This document shows, piece by piece, positions 1-6,041 of a stretch of DNA of 9,300 nucleotides (its first letter is position 1; every line of letters begins with the position of its first letter). Made by a program: the position numbers and the translations under genes. Below the pieces are notes generated by a model. It did not search any database. It saw nothing but the letters and a program-made list of their open reading frames with translations, and was not told where the DNA came from. The DNA is from Sutterella sp. (GTDB taxonomy: Bacteria > Pseudomonadota > Gammaproteobacteria > Burkholderiales > Burkholderiaceae_F). The stretch lies in contig DNBE01000059.1 in the NCBI GenBank assembly GCA_003543795.1, positions 1 to 9,300 of the forward strand, written 5' to 3'.

Positions 1-126
1 CATCCGAATGGTGAACGGTTCACGGCGCTCAACCCGTGCCTCGCCTGCCTTAAGCAGTTTCCTCGCCCTTGGCGGAGAAGTCGGCATGAGCGGCTTGCCG
101 CGCATGCTCAAAACAAAGACCTTCAA
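1..126 (-). CDS. iscB: IscB-family RNA-guided nuclease, N-terminal PLMP (RRXRR) domain, partial
   Basis: Only the first 42 codons are in the window. They read (M)KVFVLSMRGKPLMP, then a basic stretch PRARKLLKAGEARVERREPF and TIRM. This is the signature N-terminus of IscB/RRXRR proteins: the 'VFVL..gkPLMP' motif, 'RARKLLk.G.A.V..R.PFTI', which binds the omegaRNA; the RuvC-I segment normally follows at once. The start chosen is TTG at 126-124, because AAAGGAG (139-133) lies 6 nt upstream. An in-frame GTG at 150-148 is possible but would sit upstream of that site. IscB is the ancestor group of Cas9: RuvC nickase plus HNH domain, guided by omegaRNA to DNA next to a TAM. The RuvC and HNH domains lie outside the window, so IsrB (no HNH) or a decayed copy cannot be excluded. 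Family call is firm; the IscB/IsrB split is not. Confidence 0.85.
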   Translation of the reverse strand, partial: MKVFVLSMRGKPLMPTSPPRARKLLKAGEARVERREPFTIRM

Positions 127-127
127 A

Positions 128-400
128 CTATTCTCCTTTGCGGATACCACGCGGGTTCCGCTTTCACAGCCCTTTCGGGCCGGTAGTCATCCTTCGCCAA
201 TGTTGGAAGAGGTTTACGTGTCCGCAACACCGCGCCTTACCCTTCAAGCGCTTTTAATCACGGACCGCAGAGTGCAGGACTAGGATGTACATCCTGCAGT
301 GCCTATGTATTCTCAACCAACGTAGTTCGCCTTTCGGCAAACTTAGGCTAGTCACCCAAGGCTTTCACAAGCCTTCGCCTTCAGGCGAGGGTGGTTGACG
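128..400 (-). ncRNA. HEARO / omegaRNA guide-scaffold RNA of the IscB element
   Basis: Read on the minus strand, this stretch folds into several well-formed helices. An outer stem UCAACC (398-393) pairs with GGUUGA (318-313). Inside it are three hairpins: UCGCC/GGCGA with a UGAA loop (388-375), AGGCUU/AAGCCU with a GUGA tetraloop (374-359), and an 8-bp stem closed by GAAA (343-324). GCCUA (348-344), inside the multiloop, can pair with UAGGC (305-301), outside it, forming a pseudoknot. Further 3' are UGCAGGA/UCCUGCA (298-273), GUCCG/CGGAC (265-261 with 224-220), GCCC-GAAA-GGGC (180-169) and GCGGA/UCCGC (161-157 with 144-140), after which the iscB ribosome site follows. Size (~270 nt), the multi-hairpin 5' domain, the pseudoknot and placement immediately before iscB all match the HEARO/omegaRNA class. 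The guide should lie 5' of 400. Exact ends are inferred. Confidence 0.8.
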
Positions 401-418
401 GGTTCGAGAGGACGGACT

Positions 419-748
419 TTAGAAATTTAACTTCAAAAGCGAAGGGGTCTTCACCGTATCGGTGTGACCCGGCAAGTTCGGTTGCGTCGCTTGTTGCGGT
501 TTTACCGTATAGGGAACGCCCGTCGTCGCGGGAACGACGACATATTCGACGACTTCGCCGTTTTGGTTATGGCGAACGGTAATCTGCGTATCCTGAGGGT
601 CGAGCTTGGGTTTCGCGTCTTTTTTAGCGGCTTGCGCTTTGGCGTAGTCTTCGGCCGTCGGAGCTAAAGATTGCAAATCGGCGTCATCGGCCGCGAAAGC
701 CATTTGGGAGATAGCGGCCAAAGCCAAAATCGTCAAAATTTTCTTCAT
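419..748 (-). CDS. Exported small protein, DUF2782-like
   Basis: A 109-aa protein starting at ATG 748-746, with AAGGGAA about 7 nt upstream; a longer frame from 850 has no good start and would bury the signal peptide. Residues 1-19 (MKKILTILALAAISQMAFA) form a Sec signal peptide with an A-x-A cleavage site, so the product is probably periplasmic. The mature part has an acidic, Ala/Lys-rich stretch, then QITVRHNQNGEVVEYVV followed by a short 'PYTVKP' segment. This resembles DUF2782, whose core is an 'EYRVNG..Y.I.V.P' element, and that family commonly sits beside polA in beta- and gammaproteobacteria, as here. The C-terminal ~25 residues (Gln/Pro-rich, ending LLKLNF) are not recognisable. Molecular role is unknown. 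The gene runs divergently from polA and directly into the IscB element with no terminator between them, so it probably drives the omegaRNA by read-through. Confidence 0.75.
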   Translation of the reverse strand: MKKILTILALAAISQMAFAADDADLQSLAPTAEDYAKAQAAKKDAKPKLDPQDTQITVRHNQNGEVVEYVVVPATTGVPYTVKPQQATQPNLPGHTDTVKTPSLLKLNF

Positions 749-815
749 AAGAGTTCCCTTCGATAGCGACGCAAAGCATCGTCGCGCGTGATAGCCACGC
801 TCGATATTTTTAAAA

Positions 816-824
816 ATTCTAGCA
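816..824 (-). promoter_or_regulatory. Extended -10 promoter for the DUF2782-like gene
   Basis: On the minus strand TGCTAGAAT (824-816) gives a TGn extended -10 (TG-C-TAGAAT) about 68 bases before the start codon, in an AT-rich stretch. The -35 position holds only a poor match (CAAGAA-like), which an extended -10 can tolerate. No terminator separates this gene from the element downstream, so the same promoter could supply the omegaRNA. Confidence 0.4.
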
Positions 825-876
825 TGAATTAAGTCCGATTCTTGTCGCATAAAACGGTCGGGCGCTTGAGTCCTAG

Positions 877-882
877 TACAAT
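877..882 (+). promoter_or_regulatory. Possible -10 box for polA
   Basis: TACAAT lies 35 bases before the polA start codon and is one mismatch from the -10 consensus. No convincing -35 box stands 16-18 bases upstream. It would give a short leader of about 28 nt. Confidence 0.3.
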
Positions 883-916
883 TAACGCGTTGAAATTTTT
901 ACCTTCGAGCCCGCGC

Positions 917-3616
917 ATGCCAAAACTACTTCTCGTTGACGGAACCAACTTTTTGTATCGAGCCTATCACGGCTTACCCGATTTAAGAACGTCTCAAGGC
1001 GAGCCGACGGGGGCGATAAAGGGCTTTTATAACATGCTCGGGATGCTCAAAAATCTCGTCAAGCCCGACTACGCCGCTTGTATTTTTGACGCGAAGGGGC
1101 CGACCTTTCGAAACGAAATTTATCCCGCTTACAAAGCCAATCGCCCGCCGATGCCTGACGACTTACGCGCGCAGGCAGGTCCCGTTCGCGAACTCGTGGC
1201 GCTTTTGGGCTGGCCCGTGCTCGAAGTTCCCGGTATCGAAACCGATGACGTCATCGGAACCATTACGACAATCGCGCGCGCCAAAGATTGGTCCGTCTTT
1301 ATCGCGACGGGCGATAAAGATATGGCGCAGTTGGTCGACGAGTCGACATTTATCGTCAACACGATGACGCGCTCGATTATGGATGAGGCGGGTGTTATCG
1401 AAAAATTCGGCGTCAGAGCCGATCAGATGATCGATTTTCTCGCGCTTATGGGTGACGCCGTCGATAACGTCCCGGGTATTGAAAAATGCGGACCGAAAAC
1501 GGCCGCGAAATGGCTTAAAGAATACGAAACGCTCGATAACCTCGTTGCGCACGCGACAGACGTCACAGGCAAAATCGGAGAAAACTTACGCGCGGGGATT
1601 CCTTTCTTAGAAACGGCTAAAGACCTCGTGACTATCCGTCGTGAAGTCGACACGAGCGCTTGGTTAGGAGAAGGCGTAGAGGGCCTTGTCTTTGCCGCGC
1701 CCGACGAGACCGCGCTTGACGCGTTTTCTTCTCGCTGGCAGATGCGAACCGTCAAGCGCGAAGCCGTTCGCGCGAAAGAGGCTTCTGCTAGCGCCTTAGC
1801 GCCCGAAGTCGACCTTTTTGCCGAAACGAAATCACAAGAAAAGAAAACGTCGGCTTTATCTCGCGCGGTTTTCTGGGACGCGTTGGGGGCCCTCCCGGTA
1901 GCTTTCGTCGCGGGTGCCGACATCACGCTTGATGCCTTAACCGACGCAACGGACGGTTTTACGACACGCATTTCGGTTCTCGCGATCGGTGTGGGAGACA
2001 CGGTTTACGTTACGCGTTTGGGCGGGGCAATGCCAGAAGCCGCCGCCAAACGGTTATCGACTTTTTTAAATGCGGCACACGTACGAGCCTTCGAAGCGAA
2101 AAAACTCGGCCACGGTCTCTTAAATATCGGCATAAACCTACCCGCGATCGATGATGTCGCGCTCATGAGTTATGTGGCCGAAGCCCACTTAAAGCACGAT
2201 TTGTCGGCGCTAGCCATTCGCATCGGACGCGACGCGCCAGATGAGACGGACATCCTCGGTAAAGGTGCGTCTGCCGTGACGGCTGATTTCGTGGGAGATG
2301 ATGAAATCGCGAAAGCGATGCTTAAACGCGCGCAAACGATTGATATTTGCGCCGATTTTTACCGACAGGGGACCGATGCCGCCTTTGTGCGTATTTATGA
2401 CGAAATCGAAAAACCGCTCTCCGTCGTTTTACTTGAAATGGAACGCGCGGGGGTAAATGTGGACGTCGATTTTCTAAAACGGCAATCGGCTGAAATCGGC
2501 GCGAAACTCACCGACATCGAAGAGCGGATTTATACGTTAGCGGGAACTCGCTTTAATATCGGAAGCCCGAAGCAGCTATCCGAAATCCTTTTTACGCGCC
2601 TCTCGCTCGCGGTACCGCCTAAAACCAAAAAGACGGCTTCCGGCGGCTATAGCACTTCTGAAGAAGTCTTAAGCGCCCTTGCCGAAGATTATCCAATCGC
2701 GCGAGCTTTACTTGATTGGCGCATGCTTAGTAAACTCAAAAGCACCTACACGGATAAATTACCCGAAATGGTGAATCCGACAACGGGTCGGATTCATACC
2801 CGCTTTAGTCAGGTGACGGCCGTCACGGGACGGTTGGCTTCGTTAGAGCCCAATTTACAAAATATCCCGATTCGAACCGAAGAGGGGCGACTCGTCAGAG
2901 AAGCTTTCGTCGCGGGAGAGGGTCGCAAGATTGTTTCAGCCGACTACTCCCAAATCGAACTGCGTATCATGGCGCATCTCTCGGGCGACGAGGGGCTTAT
3001 CTCGGCCTTTAAAGAAGGGCGGGACATTCACCGCGCGACCGCGGCCGAAGTGTTCGGTGTCGCGCTCGAAGCCGTGACCGCGACGCAACGTCGCGCGGCG
3101 AAAGTGATTAACTTCGGTCTCATTTACGGGATGAGTGCCTACGGGTTAAGCCAAAACTTAGGGATAGAGCCCTCTGAAGCCAAGCGCTATATCGAGCGCT
3201 ACTTCGAGCGCTATCCCAAGGTCTACGCCTATATGCAAGAGATGCGAGATAGCGCTCGCACGAAAGGCTACGTGCAAACGGCTTTCGGCAGGCGTCTTTA
3301 TCTACCCGATATCGCGAGCTCTAAAGTCCCCGTGAGACAAGGTGCCGAGCGCCAAGCCATTAACGCGCCGATGCAAGGGACGGCGGCCGACCTGATTAAA
3401 CGAGCGATGATCGCGACAAGTCGCTTTTTAGCAGAACGCGGCCTTCAAACCCGACTCGTTCTTCAGGTCCATGACGAACTTGTGCTTGAAGTGCCCGAAA
3501 ACGAACTTGAGATTATCGTGAAAACCGTTCCCGAACTCATGGCGGGCGTCGCGACTTTATCCGTACCGCTAGTCGCGCAAATCGGTTCTGCCGATAATTG
3601 GGAGGCCGCGCATTGA
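917..3616 (+). CDS. polA: DNA polymerase I (5' nuclease and polymerase; proofreading site degenerate)
   Basis: An 899-aa protein starting MPKLLLVDGTNFLYRAYH. The ATG at 917 fits the family N-terminus exactly, while upstream TTG codons (842, 890) would add unrelated residues; no clear ribosome site is visible. Residues 1 to about 290 are the 5'-3' (flap) nuclease, with the metal-site stretches IFDAKGPTFR, ETDDVIGT, ATGDKD and GDAVDNVPG followed by the helix-hairpin-helix. Residues ~315-505 hold a 3'-5' exonuclease fold whose catalytic acids are gone: the FDTET motif reads FVAGA (330-334), and the later Asp positions near 398 and 485 are also replaced. The polymerase domain is intact: motif A DYSQIELR (D676), motif B RRAAKVINFGLIYG (K729), motif C VHDE (D853). 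It removes RNA primers, fills gaps and serves excision repair. A PPTase gene overlaps its stop codon. Confidence 0.97.
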   Translation: MPKLLLVDGTNFLYRAYHGLPDLRTSQGEPTGAIKGFYNMLGMLKNLVKPDYAACIFDAKGPTFRNEIYPAYKANRPPMPDDLRAQAGPVRELVALLGWPVLEVPGIETDDVIGTITTIARAKDWSVFIATGDKDMAQLVDESTFIVNTMTRSIMDEAGVIEKFGVRADQMIDFLALMGDAVDNVPGIEKCGPKTAAKWLKEYETLDNLVAHATDVTGKIGENLRAGIPFLETAKDLVTIRREVDTSAWLGEGVEGLVFAAPDETALDAFSSRWQMRTVKREAVRAKEASASALAPEVDLFAETKSQEKKTSALSRAVFWDALGALPVAFVAGADITLDALTDATDGFTTRISVLAIGVGDTVYVTRLGGAMPEAAAKRLSTFLNAAHVRAFEAKKLGHGLLNIGINLPAIDDVALMSYVAEAHLKHDLSALAIRIGRDAPDETDILGKGASAVTADFVGDDEIAKAMLKRAQTIDICADFYRQGTDAAFVRIYDEIEKPLSVVLLEMERAGVNVDVDFLKRQSAEIGAKLTDIEERIYTLAGTRFNIGSPKQLSEILFTRLSLAVPPKTKKTASGGYSTSEEVLSALAEDYPIARALLDWRMLSKLKSTYTDKLPEMVNPTTGRIHTRFSQVTAVTGRLASLEPNLQNIPIRTEEGRLVREAFVAGEGRKIVSADYSQIELRIMAHLSGDEGLISAFKEGRDIHRATAAEVFGVALEAVTATQRRAAKVINFGLIYGMSAYGLSQNLGIEPSEAKRYIERYFERYPKVYAYMQEMRDSARTKGYVQTAFGRRLYLPDIASSKVPVRQGAERQAINAPMQGTAADLIKRAMIATSRFLAERGLQTRLVLQVHDELVLEVPENELEIIVKTVPELMAGVATLSVPLVAQIGSADNWEAAH

Positions 3617-4206
3617 TTTTTCCCGAGAGCGGCTGCGCCCTTTTTTATTGTGATGTCGCGGGTTGCCGCGGCAAAGACCTTTTGGACGATTTAACCGAAG
3701 GCCAAAAGCGGTATTTGGAGCGCGACATCACGGCGAAACGCCGTGAGGAATATATTTTCTCGAGAAGTCTTTATAACCGCGTCGTTTACGAATTTTTAGG
3801 GGGCATTCCCGTCGATGCATTCCCTGAACGCGCGCCTCACGCGCCGCTTTCGGTCGGAGCCGACACCTTTTTTACATCCCTATCGCATTCGGGAACTTTA
3901 ATGGCGGTTGCTGTCGCGAGGTGTCCGGTATCGGTTGACGCGGAAAAGCAACAGCCTCGCGATTTCGTGGCGCTAGGCGAGCGCGTCGCGCCGCAATTAA
4001 ATCTCGGCATCATGTCCCCCGAAACCCGAGCCCGATCTTTTTATCGTGCTTGGTGCGAAAAAGAATGCGCGATTAAATTAGGGGAGAAAGCCCCGGACTT
4101 TTTTAGTTACGCGTGGGAACTATCGACGCCGTCGGGCATTTATACAATCGCTGTCGCGCAAAGGGCGCCCTTCCCGATTCCGACCTTCTATCAAATCGAA
4201 AAATAG
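3613..4206 (+). CDS. 4'-phosphopantetheinyl transferase, Sfp-type superfamily
   Basis: A 197-aa protein. The TTG at 3613 is taken as start: GGGAGG (3600-3605) lies 7 nt upstream, and this TTG overlaps the polA stop as TTGA, a classic arrangement for translational coupling. Family hallmarks are the first core motif around SLSHSGTLMAVAVA, the Mg2+-binding motif SVDAEK (D109, E111) and the second motif WCEKECAIK (W147, K150, E151, K155). Such enzymes move phosphopantetheine from CoA to a serine of acyl, aryl or peptidyl carrier proteins. The usual Gly before V-D is Ser here, a tolerated change. The N-terminal half has little recognisable identity but includes the 'R.....SR.L.R' pattern seen in Sfp/HetI/EntD types. 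With no synthase cluster nearby, its partner may be the fatty-acid ACP or a carrier encoded elsewhere. The superfamily is clear; the partner is not. Confidence 0.85.
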   Translation: MIFPESGCALFYCDVAGCRGKDLLDDLTEGQKRYLERDITAKRREEYIFSRSLYNRVVYEFLGGIPVDAFPERAPHAPLSVGADTFFTSLSHSGTLMAVAVARCPVSVDAEKQQPRDFVALGERVAPQLNLGIMSPETRARSFYRAWCEKECAIKLGEKAPDFFSYAWELSTPSGIYTIAVAQRAPFPIPTFYQIEK

Positions 4207-4243
4207 TAAGACACGCGATTTCGTGAAGGTCTGTTTTCCTAGT

Positions 4244-4279
4244 TTTGCCAATAAACATAAGGCAAACGCCGTCTTTTTT
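4244..4279 (+). terminator. Weak candidate terminator after the PPTase gene
   Basis: TTTGCC (4244-4249) pairs with GGCAAA (4261-4266) over an 11-nt loop, and a run of seven T follows at 4273-4279. The gap of six bases between stem and T-run and the short stem make this a weak intrinsic terminator at best. Confidence 0.3.
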
Positions 4280-4323
4280 AGATAAAAGAAATCAATTAAC
4301 AATCTAAAAAAACTTTATATAAC

Positions 4324-4352
4324 TTGTAATCAATTGTTAAAAATTTGAATAA
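4324..4352 (+). promoter_or_regulatory. Candidate promoter of the DcuA/DcuB gene
   Basis: TTGTAA (4324-4329) and GAATAA (4347-4352) are separated by 17 bases inside a strongly AT-rich stretch (about 4275-4355), unlike the rest of the window. Another -10-like TATATA is at 4316-4321. Dcu genes are usually induced without oxygen by FNR, but no clear TTGAT-N4-ATCAA site is present. The promoter would give a leader of roughly 130 nt. Confidence 0.35.
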
Positions 4353-4370
4353 TTTTCTCGAAGCTGTATG

Positions 4371-4468
4371 ACGCTCTTATCAGAGTGCGTTTTGTACGGA
4401 TTCGTCCATTCGATTAACCACTAGGAGCAGTTAGGCACCGGTGATGGTTTCCTTTCGGGGGCGGCATC
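4371..4468 (+). other. Structured 5' leader of the DcuA/DcuB gene
   Basis: Two stem-loops can be drawn in the long leader. The first pairs ACGCTC (4371-4376) with GAGTGCGT (4383-4390), with one bulged T, and ends in four T. The second pairs GATG (4443-4446) with CATC (4465-4468) and TTTCC with GGGGG through wobble pairs. AGGAG lies between them at 4423-4427. It does not match a riboswitch class I know. It could be a simple mRNA-stabilising leader. Confidence 0.3.
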
Positions 4469-4494
4469 GGATGTCTTCTGAATATCGCATATGA
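4444..4494 (+). CDS. Possible 16-codon leader peptide upstream of the transporter
   Basis: ATG at 4444 (preceded by an in-frame GTG at 4441) opens a frame reading MVSFRGRHRMSSEYRI whose TGA (4492-4494) overlaps the transporter ATG (4491-4493). AGGAG at 4423-4427 is upstream but rather far (13-16 nt). The transporter itself has no visible ribosome site, so translation could be coupled to this leader. An internal ATG at 4471 gives a 7-codon version. Four arginines in 16 codons are notable. The frame is short enough to arise by chance. Confidence 0.25.
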   Translation: MVSFRGRHRMSSEYRI

Positions 4495-5804
4495 TAGTCT
4501 TGATTCAATTCTTGATTGTTATCGGCTGCATTTTGCTTGGCGTTCGCTACGGCGGTTTGGCCATCGGTGTCATCCCGGTCGTAGGTCTTGCCGTGTTGGT
4601 ATTCGGTTTCGGTGTCACGCCGACCGCTTTGCCGACAGACGTAGCCTTCATCATCATCTGCGTTTGCTTGTGCTCTGCCATTATGGAAGCGTGCGGCGGT
4701 CTCGACCTCCTCATCTCCTTTGGCGCCAAGATCATTCGCAGCAACCCCAATCAGGTTTCCATCGTCGCTCCGCTCGTTTCGTTTGCCCTGACGTGCTTTG
4801 CTGGTACGGGTCTGGTCTGCTTGGCCTTACAGCCTGTTACCTACGAAGTCGCTTATAACGTCGGTGTCCGTCCGGAACGTCCGTTGGTCGGCGTTACGGT
4901 TGCCAGCCAGACGGCTATTACCGCGTGCCCGATTTCGGCCGCTACCGCCGCCTTGTTAGGTTTGTTCTCGACCTACGGCCATGCCGATATTCAACTCGGC
5001 ACGATTTTGATGGTCACGTTCCCGGCGTCCTTAGCCGGTACGCTTGCCGCTATGGCCGTGTTCTATTTCTGGGGTAAAGAACTCGATCAAGACGAAGGCT
5101 ATCAGGCTCGCCTGAAAGCCGGCCTTATCGAAGCTCCGAAAGTTATCGAATCCACCGAGCTCGCTCCCGGTGCGAAGCTCTCGCTCATCATCTTTACGAT
5201 TGGCATCATCTATATCGTGAGCGCCGGCTTCTTCCCGGCTTTGCGTACCCCGACGGGCGGCACGAAGCCCATGGGCATGAGCACCTGCATCGAATTTACG
5301 ATGATGGTTGCCGCCGGTTTGATGTGCTTGACCTCTAAGCCCGATTTGGCGAAAGCCGAATACTCCGGCATCCTTCGCGGCGCTCTCGTCGGCGTGGCTT
5401 TGTTAATGGGTTGTACTTGGCTTGCCGACTCGTTCGTGAACGCCAACAAGCCCTTCTTGATGGATACGTTCGGCGCCCTCGCCCAGTCTCAACCCTGGAC
5501 GTTCGCTATCGTTCTTTACATCATGTCCGCTTTAATGAGTTCTCAAGGCGGTACGACTCGCGGTGTTATGCCCTTAGGCTTCGCCCTCGGTCTGTCCCCG
5601 ATGACGCTCGTCGCGATGTTCCCTGCCGTCAACGGCGTGTTCGGTCTCCCGATTTCGGGCATCGCCTTTACGGCTATGGGCTTTGACCACACCGGTACGA
5701 CGACTCAAGGTAAGTACGTCTACGACAACCCGTTCCAGATTTTCGGTACGATTGCCGCACTCGTTGCCGTGCCTGTCGGCTTCTTGATTGTTTCCGTCCT
5801 CTGA
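4491..5804 (+). CDS. Anaerobic C4-dicarboxylate transporter, DcuA/DcuB family
   Basis: A 437-aa, very hydrophobic inner-membrane protein with about 10-12 membrane segments; DcuA and DcuB are about 433-446 aa. It starts MIVLIQFLIVIGCILLGVRY, parallel to the DcuA N-terminus, and an in-frame TGA at 4479-4481 rules out an earlier start. Family landmarks in order are CGGLDLLISFGAKIIRSNP, a 'TCFAGTGLVCLAL' segment, TVASQTAITACPISAA, then a cytoplasmic loop near residues 195-230, LADSFVNANK, SQGGTTRGVMPL, and FDHTGTTTQGKYVYDNPF close to the end. The family exchanges fumarate, malate or aspartate for succinate during fumarate respiration, or takes up aspartate and fumarate. DcuA and DcuB cannot be told apart here. 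It is alone in its transcript, behind a long leader and ahead of a strong terminator. Codon use (gcc/gct, ttg) differs from the gcg-rich neighbours, suggesting high expression. Confidence 0.92.
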   Translation: MIVLIQFLIVIGCILLGVRYGGLAIGVIPVVGLAVLVFGFGVTPTALPTDVAFIIICVCLCSAIMEACGGLDLLISFGAKIIRSNPNQVSIVAPLVSFALTCFAGTGLVCLALQPVTYEVAYNVGVRPERPLVGVTVASQTAITACPISAATAALLGLFSTYGHADIQLGTILMVTFPASLAGTLAAMAVFYFWGKELDQDEGYQARLKAGLIEAPKVIESTELAPGAKLSLIIFTIGIIYIVSAGFFPALRTPTGGTKPMGMSTCIEFTMMVAAGLMCLTSKPDLAKAEYSGILRGALVGVALLMGCTWLADSFVNANKPFLMDTFGALAQSQPWTFAIVLYIMSALMSSQGGTTRGVMPLGFALGLSPMTLVAMFPAVNGVFGLPISGIAFTAMGFDHTGTTTQGKYVYDNPFQIFGTIAALVAVPVGFLIVSVL

Positions 5805-5834
5805 TGAGCGCAATCAGGCTTTAAGCCCTAAGTT

Positions 5835-5867
5835 AAAAGGCTCCGGTTACTTTCCGGAGCCTTTTTT
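5835..5867 (+). terminator. Rho-independent terminator of the transporter gene
   Basis: GGCTCCGG (5839-5846) pairs perfectly with CCGGAGCC (5854-5861) over a 7-nt loop. Four A before and six T after extend the stem and give the T-run. It lies 31 bases after the transporter stop codon. Confidence 0.92.
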
Positions 5868-5873
5868 ACGGAC

Positions 5874-5906
5874 AAAAAAGAAGGCCGGGCTATGAGCCTC
5901 GGCCTT
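5874..5906 (-). terminator. Minus-strand intrinsic terminator
   Basis: AAGGCCG (5906-5900 read on the minus strand) pairs with CGGCCTT (5887-5881), and GGCT/AGCC continues the stem past a one-base bulge. On the minus strand the hairpin is followed by C and six T (5879-5874); on the plus strand no T-run follows. It therefore acts best for a leftward transcript, back to back with the transporter terminator. No minus-strand gene is present here, which points to a small RNA. Confidence 0.65.
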
Positions 5907-6022
5907 AACTTTTACCCTTAGAAAGAACTTATGCGCTTTACTGAGGATAACTTTAATGCTTATCCGCGCGAAGTCAGTAAATCAATATCAACAAAAGTAA
6001 GCATTTGTTACGGTCAGGCTTT
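5874..6022 (-). ncRNA. Candidate small regulatory RNA, about 150 nt
   Basis: A leftward transcription unit without a credible reading frame. After a TTGACA promoter (6057-6052) the RNA would start near 6022. It holds AACAAA/TTTGTT (6009-6004 with 5995-5990), then a long bipartite stem: TTTACTGA (5981-5974) with TCAGTAAA (5944-5937), continuing after an 8-nt bulge as GGATAA/TTATCC (5965-5960 with 5950-5945). A mostly unpaired pyrimidine-containing linker (about 5930-5907) precedes the GC-rich terminator with six T. Promoter, three stem-loops and terminator in the right order are typical of a trans-acting sRNA. It matches no family I recognise, including 6S. The only short frame, from an ATG near 6003, has 14 codons and no ribosome site. 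The promoter's -10 box is weak, which limits confidence. Confidence 0.5.
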
Positions 6023-6041
6023 TTTTAGGTGTTAAGCCTGA
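6014..6041. repeat. Inverted repeat overlapping the sRNA promoter
   Basis: TCAGGCTT (6014-6021) and AAGCCTGA (6034-6041) form an 8-bp inverted repeat with a 12-bp spacer that contains the putative -10 box and start site of the minus-strand RNA. It could be an operator or simply a hairpin. A further copy, AATCAGGCTT, stands at 5812-5821, just after the transporter stop codon. Confidence 0.4.

Larger units (their letters stand above)
1..410 (-). mobile_element. Left end of an IscB (IS200/IS605-superfamily type) element, partial
   Basis: A unit made of an omegaRNA-like structured RNA followed by the start of an iscB-type gene, read leftwards and cut by the window edge. In this family the RNA precedes the nuclease gene and carries its guide at the 5' end, next to the element boundary. 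Here the structured part begins near 398-400, only about 20 nt after the stop codon (419-421) of the upstream gene, so the boundary lies between about 400 and 421. No transposase (TnpA) is visible; it may lie off the window or be absent, as many IscB loci depend on a TnpA elsewhere. The exact boundary and the right end cannot be set from this window. Confidence 0.7.

Noticed and set aside
8..283. Open plus-strand frame of 91 codons at the left edge
   Set aside because: It is the reverse side of iscB and the omegaRNA; its translation resembles no protein and it lacks a ribosome site.
1..420. rRNA, RNase P RNA or tmRNA in the structured left region
   Set aside because: None of their conserved motifs is present, and the minus-strand PLMP protein start together with the pseudoknotted 5' domain explains the structure better.
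842..916. Longer polA N-terminus from TTG at 842 or 890
   Set aside because: The added residues do not belong to the PolA family, no ribosome site supports them, and the ATG at 917 matches the family start.
4290..4345. FNR-type site upstream of the transporter
   Set aside because: TTGTAATCAATTGTT-like sequence is suggestive but does not fit TTGAT-N4-ATCAA in spacing or symmetry.
5962..6006. Minus-strand mini-gene of 14 codons in the sRNA region
   Set aside because: No ribosome site precedes the ATG and most of the frame lies inside the long stem-loop.
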